Shown here: positions 7,135 to 12,952 of the stretch, piece by piece
Layout: the number at the start of each line of letters is the position of its first letter
Numbering within the stretch: the stretch's first letter is position 1
From: Holosporales bacterium
GTDB lineage: Bacteria > Pseudomonadota > Alphaproteobacteria > Caedimonadales > UBA9215
Assembly (NCBI GenBank): GCA_003503995.1
Contig: DOCA01000009.1
Coordinates: forward strand, 1 to 14,747
Direction of reading: 5' to 3'
DNA: 14,747 bases
Notes under the pieces: model-generated
The model's database searches: none
Told to the model about the DNA's origin: nothing
Seen by the model: the letters and a program-made list of their open reading frames with translations, nothing else
Position numbers and translations under genes: made by a program

Positions 7135-7167
7135 AATTCCTCAGTTCTAGTGGCGCTGAGGAATTTT
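7135..7167 (+). terminator. Intrinsic terminator after flgE
   Basis: AATTCCTCAG (7135-7144) pairs perfectly with CTGAGGAATT (7156-7165) around an 11-base loop, and the T run extends to 7167. It starts 25 bp after the flgE stop and closes the hook-gene unit. The stem is nearly symmetrical and could also act weakly on the other strand. Confidence 0.8.
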
Positions 7168-7181
7168 CACATCTATTGGCC

Positions 7182-7210
7182 TTGCAAGCTCAGAAGTAAA
7201 GTTTTAAAGT
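7182..7210 (+). promoter_or_regulatory. Possible sigma-70-type promoter for the exported protein gene
   Basis: TTGCAA (7182-7187) and TAAAGT (7205-7210) are 17 bp apart, 22 bp before the ATG at 7233. Each hexamer is a partial match. The placement after the flgE terminator is what makes it plausible. Confidence 0.3.
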
Positions 7211-7232
7211 TATAAGAAATAGGAGTATTACT

Positions 7233-7919
7233 ATGTTTCTTTCTAAAAAAGGCTTAAAATTAAACTTTGCTCTAATGCTAGTGAGCTCTTTTTTCATACA
7301 AGCCTCTTATGGGAGTAAGTCGGGTGATGAAGGCCTATACCTCATACCACCTCCCACATCATTAATTAGTTCTACAGATCCTTATGAGTCTTCATCAGAG
7401 GACAGCGAACCTGAAGAGGATCGCCATCTGCGTATTCAAAAGGAAATGCGTGAAAAGCTGGTAGAAAGAAACCCCAAAACGATCATTTTAGATGTCTTGT
7501 TGCCGAGCAATGCAGAAGAAGGCTCTGAATATATTTTTAACAAGAACGTAACTCTTCGTGATGGTAAGGAAAAAACCATAACTTTTACTTTTACAAAGAA
7601 AAAAGTATCTGGAAACGTGCATACATTCACAGGCCCCTTTCATTGTTGGTGTGTAAGTCCAAGGCCTTCCTTCAAACCAGCAGATTACTTTTTTGATATT
7701 GATGGCAAAATTATCCAGCAAGAGAAGAAAAAACCAAAGGATACTTTCTCTGGTTTGGGAGACGGTCAAGCGCTTAAAGAAGAAAGTGAAATGGATATAG
7801 CTTTTGAGAGAATGAAAAAATATATGGATATATTACGGGAACAAACTAAGCCTCCAGCTTTAGAACTCTTTTTGAAAGTTTCAGGAACAAGTTTTCAAGT
7901 AGAGGATCGCTCAGAATAG
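7233..7919 (+). CDS. Unrecognised exported protein
   Basis: I do not recognise this 228-residue protein. It begins with a clear Sec signal peptide: two lysines at 5-6, a hydrophobic core at about 11-24, likely cleavage after SYG (residue 27). The mature part has an acidic, serine-rich stretch (about 46-64), a beta-strand-like middle (83-135) and a CWC motif at 138-140, giving two cysteines that could form or exchange a disulfide or bind metal. A charged helical region follows (about 182-205). There is no lipobox and no second membrane segment, so it should be periplasmic or secreted. TAGGAG lies 7 bases before the ATG. It stands alone between the flgE terminator and the transporter gene. Codon use looks like that of its neighbours. 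It could be a lineage-specific envelope or host-interaction protein, but nothing in the sequence proves a role. Confidence 0.72.
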   Translation: MFLSKKGLKLNFALMLVSSFFIQASYGSKSGDEGLYLIPPPTSLISSTDPYESSSEDSEPEEDRHLRIQKEMREKLVERNPKTIILDVLLPSNAEEGSEYIFNKNVTLRDGKEKTITFTFTKKKVSGNVHTFTGPFHCWCVSPRPSFKPADYFFDIDGKIIQQEKKKPKDTFSGLGDGQALKEESEMDIAFERMKKYMDILREQTKPPALELFLKVSGTSFQVEDRSE

Positions 7920-7938
7920 GGCCCCTTTTCTCCTGCCA

Positions 7939-7969
7939 AAGAATTCTCTCTTAAAATCAAGAGTTTCTT
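7939..7969 (+). terminator. Weak possible terminator after the exported protein gene
   Basis: CTCTT (7948-7952) pairs with AAGAG (7959-7963), and outer AAGAA pairs with TTCTT (7965-7969) across an asymmetric internal loop. The stem is AT-rich and the T run is broken, so termination would be inefficient at best. Confidence 0.3.
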
Positions 7970-7996
7970 GCAAAGGGCTTTAGAATTGTGTAAAAG
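7968..7996 (+). promoter_or_regulatory. Possible sigma-70-type promoter for the sugar-phosphate transporter
   Basis: TTGCAA (7968-7973) and TAAAAG (7991-7996) are 17 bp apart, 63 bp before the ATG at 8060. The -35 is identical to the candidate before the gene at 7233. Both hexamers are partial matches and the call is tentative. Confidence 0.3.
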
Positions 7997-8059
7997 AAGC
8001 TTTAACCTAACTCTTTTTTTCGATAGCATTGAGAAGAATCAAGCAAGGGATTTTGCAAC

Positions 8060-9436
8060 ATGAATGCTCTAAAAGTCATGACTGATACGATTTCCTCCAC
8101 TCTTTCCTCTGGGGCAACAACAGCCTGTAAATTTACAACAACAGCTGGAAAAAGTTATAGCTATTGGCGTTTGCGCATCCTCTATACAACCATGTTAGGG
8201 TATGCAGCTTTTTATCTTATTCGCCTTAACTTTTCCATGGCCTTGCCTGGCATTCGTGCAGAATATGGTTTCAGCAATACGGAAATTGGTTACATTATTA
8301 GTGCAGCTTCGGTTGTTTATGGCGTTGGAAAGCTTCTTAATGGTTATTTAAGTGATAAGTCTAATGCACGTTACTTTCTCACAGCAGGCCTTATTGGTAG
8401 TGCCGTTATGAATTTTTTCATGGGAACGGGGGCTTCTCTCGGGCTTTTGGTTCTTTTTTGGGCTGCAAATTCATGGTTCCAATCTATGGGGTTTCCTCCT
8501 ATTGCAAGGCTTTTAACACACTGGTTCAGCCCCAAAGAGATCGGAACTAAATGGTCTATTTGGTCTTGTTCTCACCAAATTGGCGGTGCTGCAGCAGCTC
8601 TCTTTGCAGGCTACCTTGCGATGCACTATGGCTGGCGATCTGCTTTTTTTATTCCTGCAATTGTTGCCATTGTTGTTAGTCTTTTTATCTTTAATCGTGT
8701 AAGAGACACACCCAAAGAAGTTGGTCTTCCCCCCGTTGAAGACTACAAAGAAGATGTAAAGCTTGCAAAGAAAACAGAAGGTCAAAAACTCACTATAAAA
8801 GATTTTATCGAAATTATTCTTAAAAATAAGCTTGTTTGGTATGTAAGTATTGCAAATCTTTTTCTTTATATTCCTCGTATTGGTGTTGCAACTTGGGCTC
8901 CTGCCTTCTTAAAAGAATTTAAAGGAGCAGACCTCTTTCTTGCAGGTGGACAAGTTGCAATTTTTGACATTGCTGCAGCCATTGGAGGTATTGCTGCTGG
9001 TTGGATGTCCGATAAATATTTTCAGAGTCGCCGTGGCCCCGTTGGCACCCTTTATCTTCTTCTTTTAGCCATTGCCTTTATTGCTCTTTGGAAAATTCCA
9101 GCAAATCATCCCTATTTTGATACCATAGCCCTTATGTTTGCGGGCTTTCTTTTAGCTGGACCTCAAGTTCTTGTGGGCATTGCCATGGCTGACTTTACCT
9201 GCAAAAGCGTTGTTGGTTCTGCCAATGGATTTGCCGGATTTATGGCTTATGTTGTTGGTGCCCTTATTTCTGGTATTGGTGTGGGGCAATTGGTAGATAC
9301 ATGGGGTTGGAATGCTGTCTTTATTCTTTTTGTTGCATGTTCTTTAATCGGAGCTCTCTTCTTTTCTTTGACGTGGAATGCACGTCCAAGGAATATTTCA
9401 GATAATTTCAAAACATCCAATAGCTCTATGAAATAA
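8060..9436 (+). CDS. Sugar-phosphate/phosphate antiporter of the OPA family (UhpC/GlpT-like)
   Basis: An inner-membrane major-facilitator protein of the organophosphate:phosphate antiporter family, which imports sugar phosphates in exchange for phosphate. The 458 residues form two six-helix halves joined by a charged loop (about 212-250). The two phosphate-binding arginines of GlpT are matched by Arg55 (YLIRLNFSMALP, helix 1) and Arg273 (LYIPRIGVATWAP, helix 7). Blocks such as LSDKSNARYF (98-107), FQSMGFPPIARLLTHWF (140-156) and WMSDKYFQSRRGP (315-327) resemble UhpC more than GlpT. In enterics UhpC is a glucose-6-phosphate sensor acting with UhpB. No uhpA/uhpB is present here, and in Chlamydia the UhpC homologue transports glucose-6-phosphate, so transport is the likelier role. 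The substrate cannot be read from the sequence. AAGGGA lies about 9 bases before the ATG; a second ATG six codons in is possible. Confidence 0.88.
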   Translation: MNALKVMTDTISSTLSSGATTACKFTTTAGKSYSYWRLRILYTTMLGYAAFYLIRLNFSMALPGIRAEYGFSNTEIGYIISAASVVYGVGKLLNGYLSDKSNARYFLTAGLIGSAVMNFFMGTGASLGLLVLFWAANSWFQSMGFPPIARLLTHWFSPKEIGTKWSIWSCSHQIGGAAAALFAGYLAMHYGWRSAFFIPAIVAIVVSLFIFNRVRDTPKEVGLPPVEDYKEDVKLAKKTEGQKLTIKDFIEIILKNKLVWYVSIANLFLYIPRIGVATWAPAFLKEFKGADLFLAGGQVAIFDIAAAIGGIAAGWMSDKYFQSRRGPVGTLYLLLLAIAFIALWKIPANHPYFDTIALMFAGFLLAGPQVLVGIAMADFTCKSVVGSANGFAGFMAYVVGALISGIGVGQLVDTWGWNAVFILFVACSLIGALFFSLTWNARPRNISDNFKTSNSSMK

Positions 9437-9461
9437 TCTTTTCTGTTTTTTTTAAATCTCT

Positions 9462-9498
9462 TTTCAGATATTAACCTTTTGGTTATCATTGTCTGAAA
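9462..9498. repeat. Bipartite inverted repeat upstream of mlaA
   Basis: The outer arms TTTCAGA (9462-9468) and TCTGAAA (9492-9498) enclose the inner arms TAACC (9472-9476) and GGTTA (9481-9485) with a TTTT loop. The two unpaired sides are 3 and 6 bases. It lies 26 bp after the transporter stop and 38 bp before the mlaA ATG. Without a T run after it, it is not a standard terminator on the plus strand; it may be an operator or an RNA structure in the mlaA leader. Confidence 0.4.
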
Positions 9499-9536
9499 TC
9501 ATAAAAATACTAAGAAAAAAAAAGAGACTAAAAAAA

Positions 9537-10349
9537 ATGATAAAAATAAAAAAAATACCTCTTTTCTTAACTCTATTTTTGGGAGTTATAACAATGGCTT
9601 TTGCAAAAGATACAAAAAAGGAAGAGGTCGTCATCGAAGACCCGGCTCTCTATGAGGATCAAATGTTAGAACTTGATCCTCTAGAACCTTTAAACAGGGG
9701 CATTTTTGTTGTAAACACCTTTTTGGATGGTTTGCTTATCCGTCCGATGGCCTATGCTTATGAGGATCTTGTTGCCGACGTCATTAAAGATCGTGTTTCA
9801 AATGTCCTAAGCAATTTAGAAGCCCCCATAACTTTTGTGAACGATCTACTTCAAGGGGAAGGCACGCAGGCTATGAATACCTTTATGAGGTTTGTCATTA
9901 ACTCTACTTTTGGCTTGTTAGGGATTTTTGACCCCGCTTCTGAAATAGGCTTAGACTTAAAAGAAAACGACTTTGGTACGACTTTTCGTCGTTGGGGAAT
10001 TGGTGCTGGTCCTTATATTATTCTTCCCTTGCTAGGCCCTTCTAGCTTTCGTGACCTTACCGGAGATGTCGCTCTTTACTTTACAGACCCTTATTATGTT
10101 CATGCACGCATTCACAAAAAACGATTTTTAACTTATTCTCGTTTGGGGGTAAAAGGACTTACAGCTCGTCACAAGCTTTTGGACGTAACAGATGAGATGG
10201 ATAAAACTGCTGATCCCTATGCACAGTACAGAATTTTATACATGCAAAACCGAAAGATTATAGATGCCATAGAAAGTTCGGCTGTACCAGATGACATTAT
10301 AGCTGTATCAGATGATACAGCTTTTGAGACTAACTCTTCGCCAAATTAA
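9537..10349 (+). CDS. mlaA: MlaA/VacJ outer-membrane lipid-asymmetry protein
   Basis: MlaA sits in the inner leaflet of the outer membrane. It removes misplaced phospholipids from the outer leaflet and hands them to MlaC. The 270-residue product has family landmarks: LDPLEPLNRGIFVVN at 46-60, APITFVNDLLQG at 96-107, FGLLGIFDPAS at 125-135, DFGTTFRRWGIGAGPY at 145-160 and LPLLGPSSFRD at 163-173. The signal peptide (1-23, cut after AFA) has no lipobox cysteine, so unlike the Escherichia coli protein it is probably not a lipoprotein. I start at the ATG at 9537; a TTG at 9489 in the same frame would put a very basic tail before the signal peptide and has no ribosome site. Even the chosen ATG has only a weak AAGAG upstream in an A-rich leader. 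mlaC follows 10 bp after the stop. Confidence 0.92.
   Translation: MIKIKKIPLFLTLFLGVITMAFAKDTKKEEVVIEDPALYEDQMLELDPLEPLNRGIFVVNTFLDGLLIRPMAYAYEDLVADVIKDRVSNVLSNLEAPITFVNDLLQGEGTQAMNTFMRFVINSTFGLLGIFDPASEIGLDLKENDFGTTFRRWGIGAGPYIILPLLGPSSFRDLTGDVALYFTDPYYVHARIHKKRFLTYSRLGVKGLTARHKLLDVTDEMDKTADPYAQYRILYMQNRKIIDAIESSAVPDDIIAVSDDTAFETNSSPN
10301..10325 (+). terminator. Terminator-like hairpin inside the 3' end of mlaA
   Basis: AGCTGTATC (10301-10309) pairs perfectly with GATACAGCT (10314-10322) around the loop AGAT, and TTTT spans 10322-10325. It lies within the last 17 codons of mlaA, 34 bases before the mlaC ATG. It has the shape of a weak intrinsic terminator or an RNA-stability hairpin, and could make mlaC expression lower or dependent on mlaA translation. 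The T run is short. Confidence 0.45.
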
Positions 10350-10359
10350 AAGGATACCA

Positions 10360-10989
10360 ATGAGCAACAAACATTTCTTTTTCTTCTTTTTCTTTTTAGC
10401 TAGCATTATTGCACCGCAAAATGCTGTTGCTAAAACTGATGATAATGAAAAGTATGAAACCTTCATTGTAAACCTTGGTAATAATGTGATTCAAATCCTT
10501 ATTAATAAAGACGAAAAAATGTTCAAACGAAAGGAATCATTCCGCTCGGAAATCCAAGGACACTTTGCTTTAAAGTCTATTGGGCGCTTTATTCTTGCGC
10601 GTTATTGGCGTCGCATGAATGAAAAGCAACAACAAGAATATCTACAGCTTTTTGAAGATGCAGTTATCGAAAATTATGCTGCACAATTTGATGACTATGA
10701 TAATGAAAAACTGATCATCAAATCTTCTCGTGAAACAACCGATGGTGGTATTGTCGTAAAAAGCGATATCAGGCGTCCTGGTAAAGGGGAGCCTCTACAC
10801 ATTGATTGGAAAGTTTTTAATACCAAACGCGGCCTGAAAGTTTTGGATGTTATTGTAAATAACGTCAGCATGAGCATCACTCTTCGGAATGAATATGCTA
10901 GTGCCATCCAAAGTCGAGGTAGCATCGAAGGATTTTTAGATTATTTAAGAGAGAAAATCAGAAATGATCAAAAGGCGCTAAAGAATTAA
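10360..10989 (+). CDS. mlaC: MlaC periplasmic phospholipid carrier (Ttg2D family)
   Basis: MlaC ferries phospholipids through the periplasm between outer-membrane MlaA and the inner-membrane MlaFEDB transporter. The 209-residue product has a signal peptide with seven consecutive phenylalanines (6-12), likely cut after AVA (residue 24). The fold landmarks are present: HFALKSIGRFILARYWRRM at about 64-82, EKQQQEYLQLFEDAVIENYA just after, and the C-terminal strand region IDWKVFNTKRGLKVLDVIV, followed by SITLRNEYASAI and GSIEGFLDYLREKI. I start at the ATG at 10360 (AAAGGAT 4 bases before it), 10 bp after the mlaA stop; the longer reading frame from 10312 overlaps mlaA and lacks a ribosome site. 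The transporter genes mlaFEDB are not in the window and must lie elsewhere if the pathway is complete. Confidence 0.9.
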   Translation: MSNKHFFFFFFFLASIIAPQNAVAKTDDNEKYETFIVNLGNNVIQILINKDEKMFKRKESFRSEIQGHFALKSIGRFILARYWRRMNEKQQQEYLQLFEDAVIENYAAQFDDYDNEKLIIKSSRETTDGGIVVKSDIRRPGKGEPLHIDWKVFNTKRGLKVLDVIVNNVSMSITLRNEYASAIQSRGSIEGFLDYLREKIRNDQKALKN

Positions 10990-11114
10990 ATTATCTCTTT
11001 TCGTCCATTCTGTTTTACCTGTGATAAAAGAGCAACACTTTCTTCTTCAGATAACCTATTGTTTCAAAACAAACTTTTTCTTCCTTCTTTTTCATCAGGC
11101 ATTTTCTTCCCTAT

Positions 11115-11192
11115 AGGAGGAAAAAATTGCCGCTCACCCTCAAATTTTTACTTTTTGTTAACCTTTCAAATCTTATTCTAAAATGTAGTTAA
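11115..11192 (+). CDS. Possible 21-codon ORF with a perfect ribosome site upstream of fliF
   Basis: AGGAGG (11115-11120) is followed at an ideal 6 bases by a TTG start (11127) and 21 codons ending in TAA at 11190-11192. The predicted peptide starts MPLTLKFLLFVN and is hydrophobic, with one cysteine near the end. The coding part is 11127-11192. A Shine-Dalgarno match this good is unusual for non-coding DNA. Against it are the non-ATG start, the short length, and the overlap with a candidate fliF promoter (11155-11184). It may be a small membrane peptide, a leader peptide, or chance. Confidence 0.28.
   Translation, partial: RRKKLPLTLKFLLFVNLSNLILKCS
11155..11184 (+). promoter_or_regulatory. 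Candidate sigma-70-type promoter for the fliF operon
   Basis: TTGTTA (11155-11160) and TAAAAT (11179-11184) match the -35 and -10 consensus at 4/6 and 5/6, 18 bp apart. Transcription would start about 55 bases before fliF. No GG-N10-GC element is present in the 256-bp region, so sigma-54 control is unlikely for this unit. Confidence 0.45.
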
Positions 11193-11213
11193 AAATAGAT
11201 TTAAATTCTATTT
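11193..11213. repeat. Palindrome between the fliF promoter and start
   Basis: AAATAGA (11193-11199) and TCTATTT (11207-11213) are perfect 7-bp inverted arms around TTTAAAT. It lies just downstream of the predicted -10, where a bound repressor could block transcription; as RNA it would be a weak hairpin in the leader. AT-rich composition makes chance a real alternative. Confidence 0.4.
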
Positions 11214-11245
11214 ACTTATTTAAAAGAGAAAGTTAATTCCTTTAT

Positions 11246-12928
11246 ATGGGAGAGCATAAAGTGGAACAGCTTATTCAAACATTACGTAATTTTGGCGTTG
11301 TTCGCTTAGCTATTTTCGCCTCTGTTATTTTAGGCATTGGAAGTGGCTTACATTATTTAACAGGCAGAGCTGGTAACCCAGAAATGGCTCTTCTCTATTC
11401 TAATCTTGATCTTTCCGATGCTGGAAAAATTGTTAGCAAAATTGAAGGAATGGGTGTTGATGCTGAAATTCGAGGAGGAGGTACAGAGGTTTATGTGCCC
11501 ACAGGCAAAGTTGCTAGACTTCGCATGGAAATGGCCGAAATTGGTTTGCCACGGGGAGGTTCTTTAGGCTATGAAATTTTTGACAGGGATGAAGCACTTG
11601 GCACCTCTAGCTTTGTGCAAGATATTAATCGCCTAAGAGCCCTTGAAGGAGAAATTGCCCGTAGTATTAGTTCTATTGCCCAGGTCGCAACGGCCAGAGT
11701 CCACTTAGTTCTTCCTCGACGAGAACTTTTTAGTCGTGATCGCCAAGACCCTAGCGCCTCTATTGTTTTAAGTCTTAATGGGCCGAGTCGTCTTAATAAA
11801 AACCGAGTGCAGGCTATTCAACATATGGTAGCTGCTGCTGTACCAGGTTTAATTCCTGAGAAAGTTTCCATTGTAGATGATCGTGGTAACTTATTGGCAC
11901 GGGGCGATAATAACACAGATATCTTATCAGCTGGTAACCTTGAAGAGATGCGCATTGGGTATGAAAATCGCTTGTCCCAGATTGTTGAAGGTCTTGTTGA
12001 AAAACATGTTGGCACTGGAAAAGTAAGGGCCGAGATATCAGCGGCTATGAACTTTGACCGCATTATAGAGAACTCAGAAGAGTATGATCCCGATGGACAA
12101 GTTGTGCGCTCTACACAAAACGTTTCAGAAGACGAATCTTCCTCAGATTCCTCAAAGGGGAATGTGGGTACAGAAGGAGAATTGCCCAAAGGAGATCAAG
12201 GCACTGCTGCAGGTTCTAAGGCAGCTTCTAAAAGAACAGAAGAAACCGTTAATTACGAAATTAGTAAGAAAATTAAAAGTCACACAAGAGAGATTGGTGC
12301 CATTCAAAAGCTATCTGTTGCAGTTATGGTTGATGGTTCTTATACAAAGGCTGCTGAAGAAGGAGCCGAGCCCACTTATAAACCTCGCCCTCAAGAAGAA
12401 ATGGATAAAATTAAAACGCTTGTTAAAAATGCCATCGGATTTAATGAAGAGCGTGGTGATAAAGTTGAAGTCATTAACATGCAATTTGCCCAAACAGCTC
12501 CCATTGGTACTTTAGGTGACAGCCCTTCAGCTTTCTCTTTAACACAACCTGATGTGGTGCGTTTAATTGAAGCCTTTATTATTGGTCTCATAGGACTATT
12601 GATGCTCCTTATGGTTGTAAAGCCTGTTATCATCCGCCTTCTTGAAGGAGCTCCTAGAGCTGAACCAGCTCTAATACCAGAACAAATGGTTGCAGTTGCT
12701 CCGCTTCCAGAAGACTCTAATGTAACCCCTATAAAACAAGCAGCGCCACCTCCAGCAGCACCTTCTCCCCCTCCTCAACCAAAAGCAATAGAGAAAATGA
12801 TCTCTATGCAACAAGTTGAAGGGCAAGTGCGAGAATCTTCCGTTAAACAAATTAGCAGCTTAATTGAGAACAAACCAGGAGATGCCGTTAGCGTTGTCCG
12901 AGAATGGATGCGTGATGATGCCGGCTAA
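11246..12928 (+). CDS. fliF: Flagellar MS-ring protein FliF
   Basis: FliF builds the MS ring in the inner membrane, the base on which rotor and export gate assemble. The 560-residue product has a first membrane helix at about 19-39, the periplasmic ring-building domain starting with ALLYSNLDLSDAG (48-60), and the characteristic VATARVHLVLPRRELF (147-162). A low-complexity acidic stretch (about 294-330) matches the variable beta-collar insert. A second membrane helix follows at about 440-460. A cytoplasmic FliG-binding tail ends in PGDAVSVVREWMRDD. Length is normal. Two starts are possible: ATG at 11246, with only AGAGAAAG at a long distance, or GTG at 11261, with GGGAGAG 6 bases before it. 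The GTG looks better by ribosome site and would shorten the protein by five residues. fliG follows after 24 bp. Confidence 0.95.
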   Translation: MGEHKVEQLIQTLRNFGVVRLAIFASVILGIGSGLHYLTGRAGNPEMALLYSNLDLSDAGKIVSKIEGMGVDAEIRGGGTEVYVPTGKVARLRMEMAEIGLPRGGSLGYEIFDRDEALGTSSFVQDINRLRALEGEIARSISSIAQVATARVHLVLPRRELFSRDRQDPSASIVLSLNGPSRLNKNRVQAIQHMVAAAVPGLIPEKVSIVDDRGNLLARGDNNTDILSAGNLEEMRIGYENRLSQIVEGLVEKHVGTGKVRAEISAAMNFDRIIENSEEYDPDGQVVRSTQNVSEDESSSDSSKGNVGTEGELPKGDQGTAAGSKAASKRTEETVNYEISKKIKSHTREIGAIQKLSVAVMVDGSYTKAAEEGAEPTYKPRPQEEMDKIKTLVKNAIGFNEERGDKVEVINMQFAQTAPIGTLGDSPSAFSLTQPDVVRLIEAFIIGLIGLLMLLMVVKPVIIRLLEGAPRAEPALIPEQMVAVAPLPEDSNVTPIKQAAPPPAAPSPPPQPKAIEKMISMQQVEGQVRESSVKQISSLIENKPGDAVSVVREWMRDDAG

Positions 12929-12952
12929 AATACAACTGAATAAGGTGAGAAT

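Noticed and set aside
9489..9536. TTG start extending MlaA by 16 residues
   Set aside because: It has no ribosome site, lies in the inverted-repeat region, and puts a highly basic tail in front of a normal signal peptide.
10312..10359. ATG start extending MlaC into mlaA
   Set aside because: It overlaps the mlaA end and its hairpin; the ATG at 10360 has a good ribosome site and opens directly into the signal peptide.
11059..11078. Short hairpin TTGT...ACAA followed by CTTTTT after mlaC
   Set aside because: The stem is only about four AT-rich pairs; too weak to call a terminator.
11116..11130. Possible sigma-54 element GG...GC before fliF
   Set aside because: The GG and GC pairs are 8 or 11 bases apart depending on which GG is used, not the required 10, and the surrounding bases do not match.
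11189..11204. CtrA-like site TTAA...TTAA before fliF
   Set aside because: The half-sites are 8 bases apart, whereas the CtrA consensus needs 7; in AT-rich DNA TTAA pairs are common.
12084..12515. 143-codon open frame inside fliF in another frame
   Set aside because: It is an out-of-frame reading of the variable FliF insert, Lys/Leu-rich, with no recognisable fold or ribosome site.
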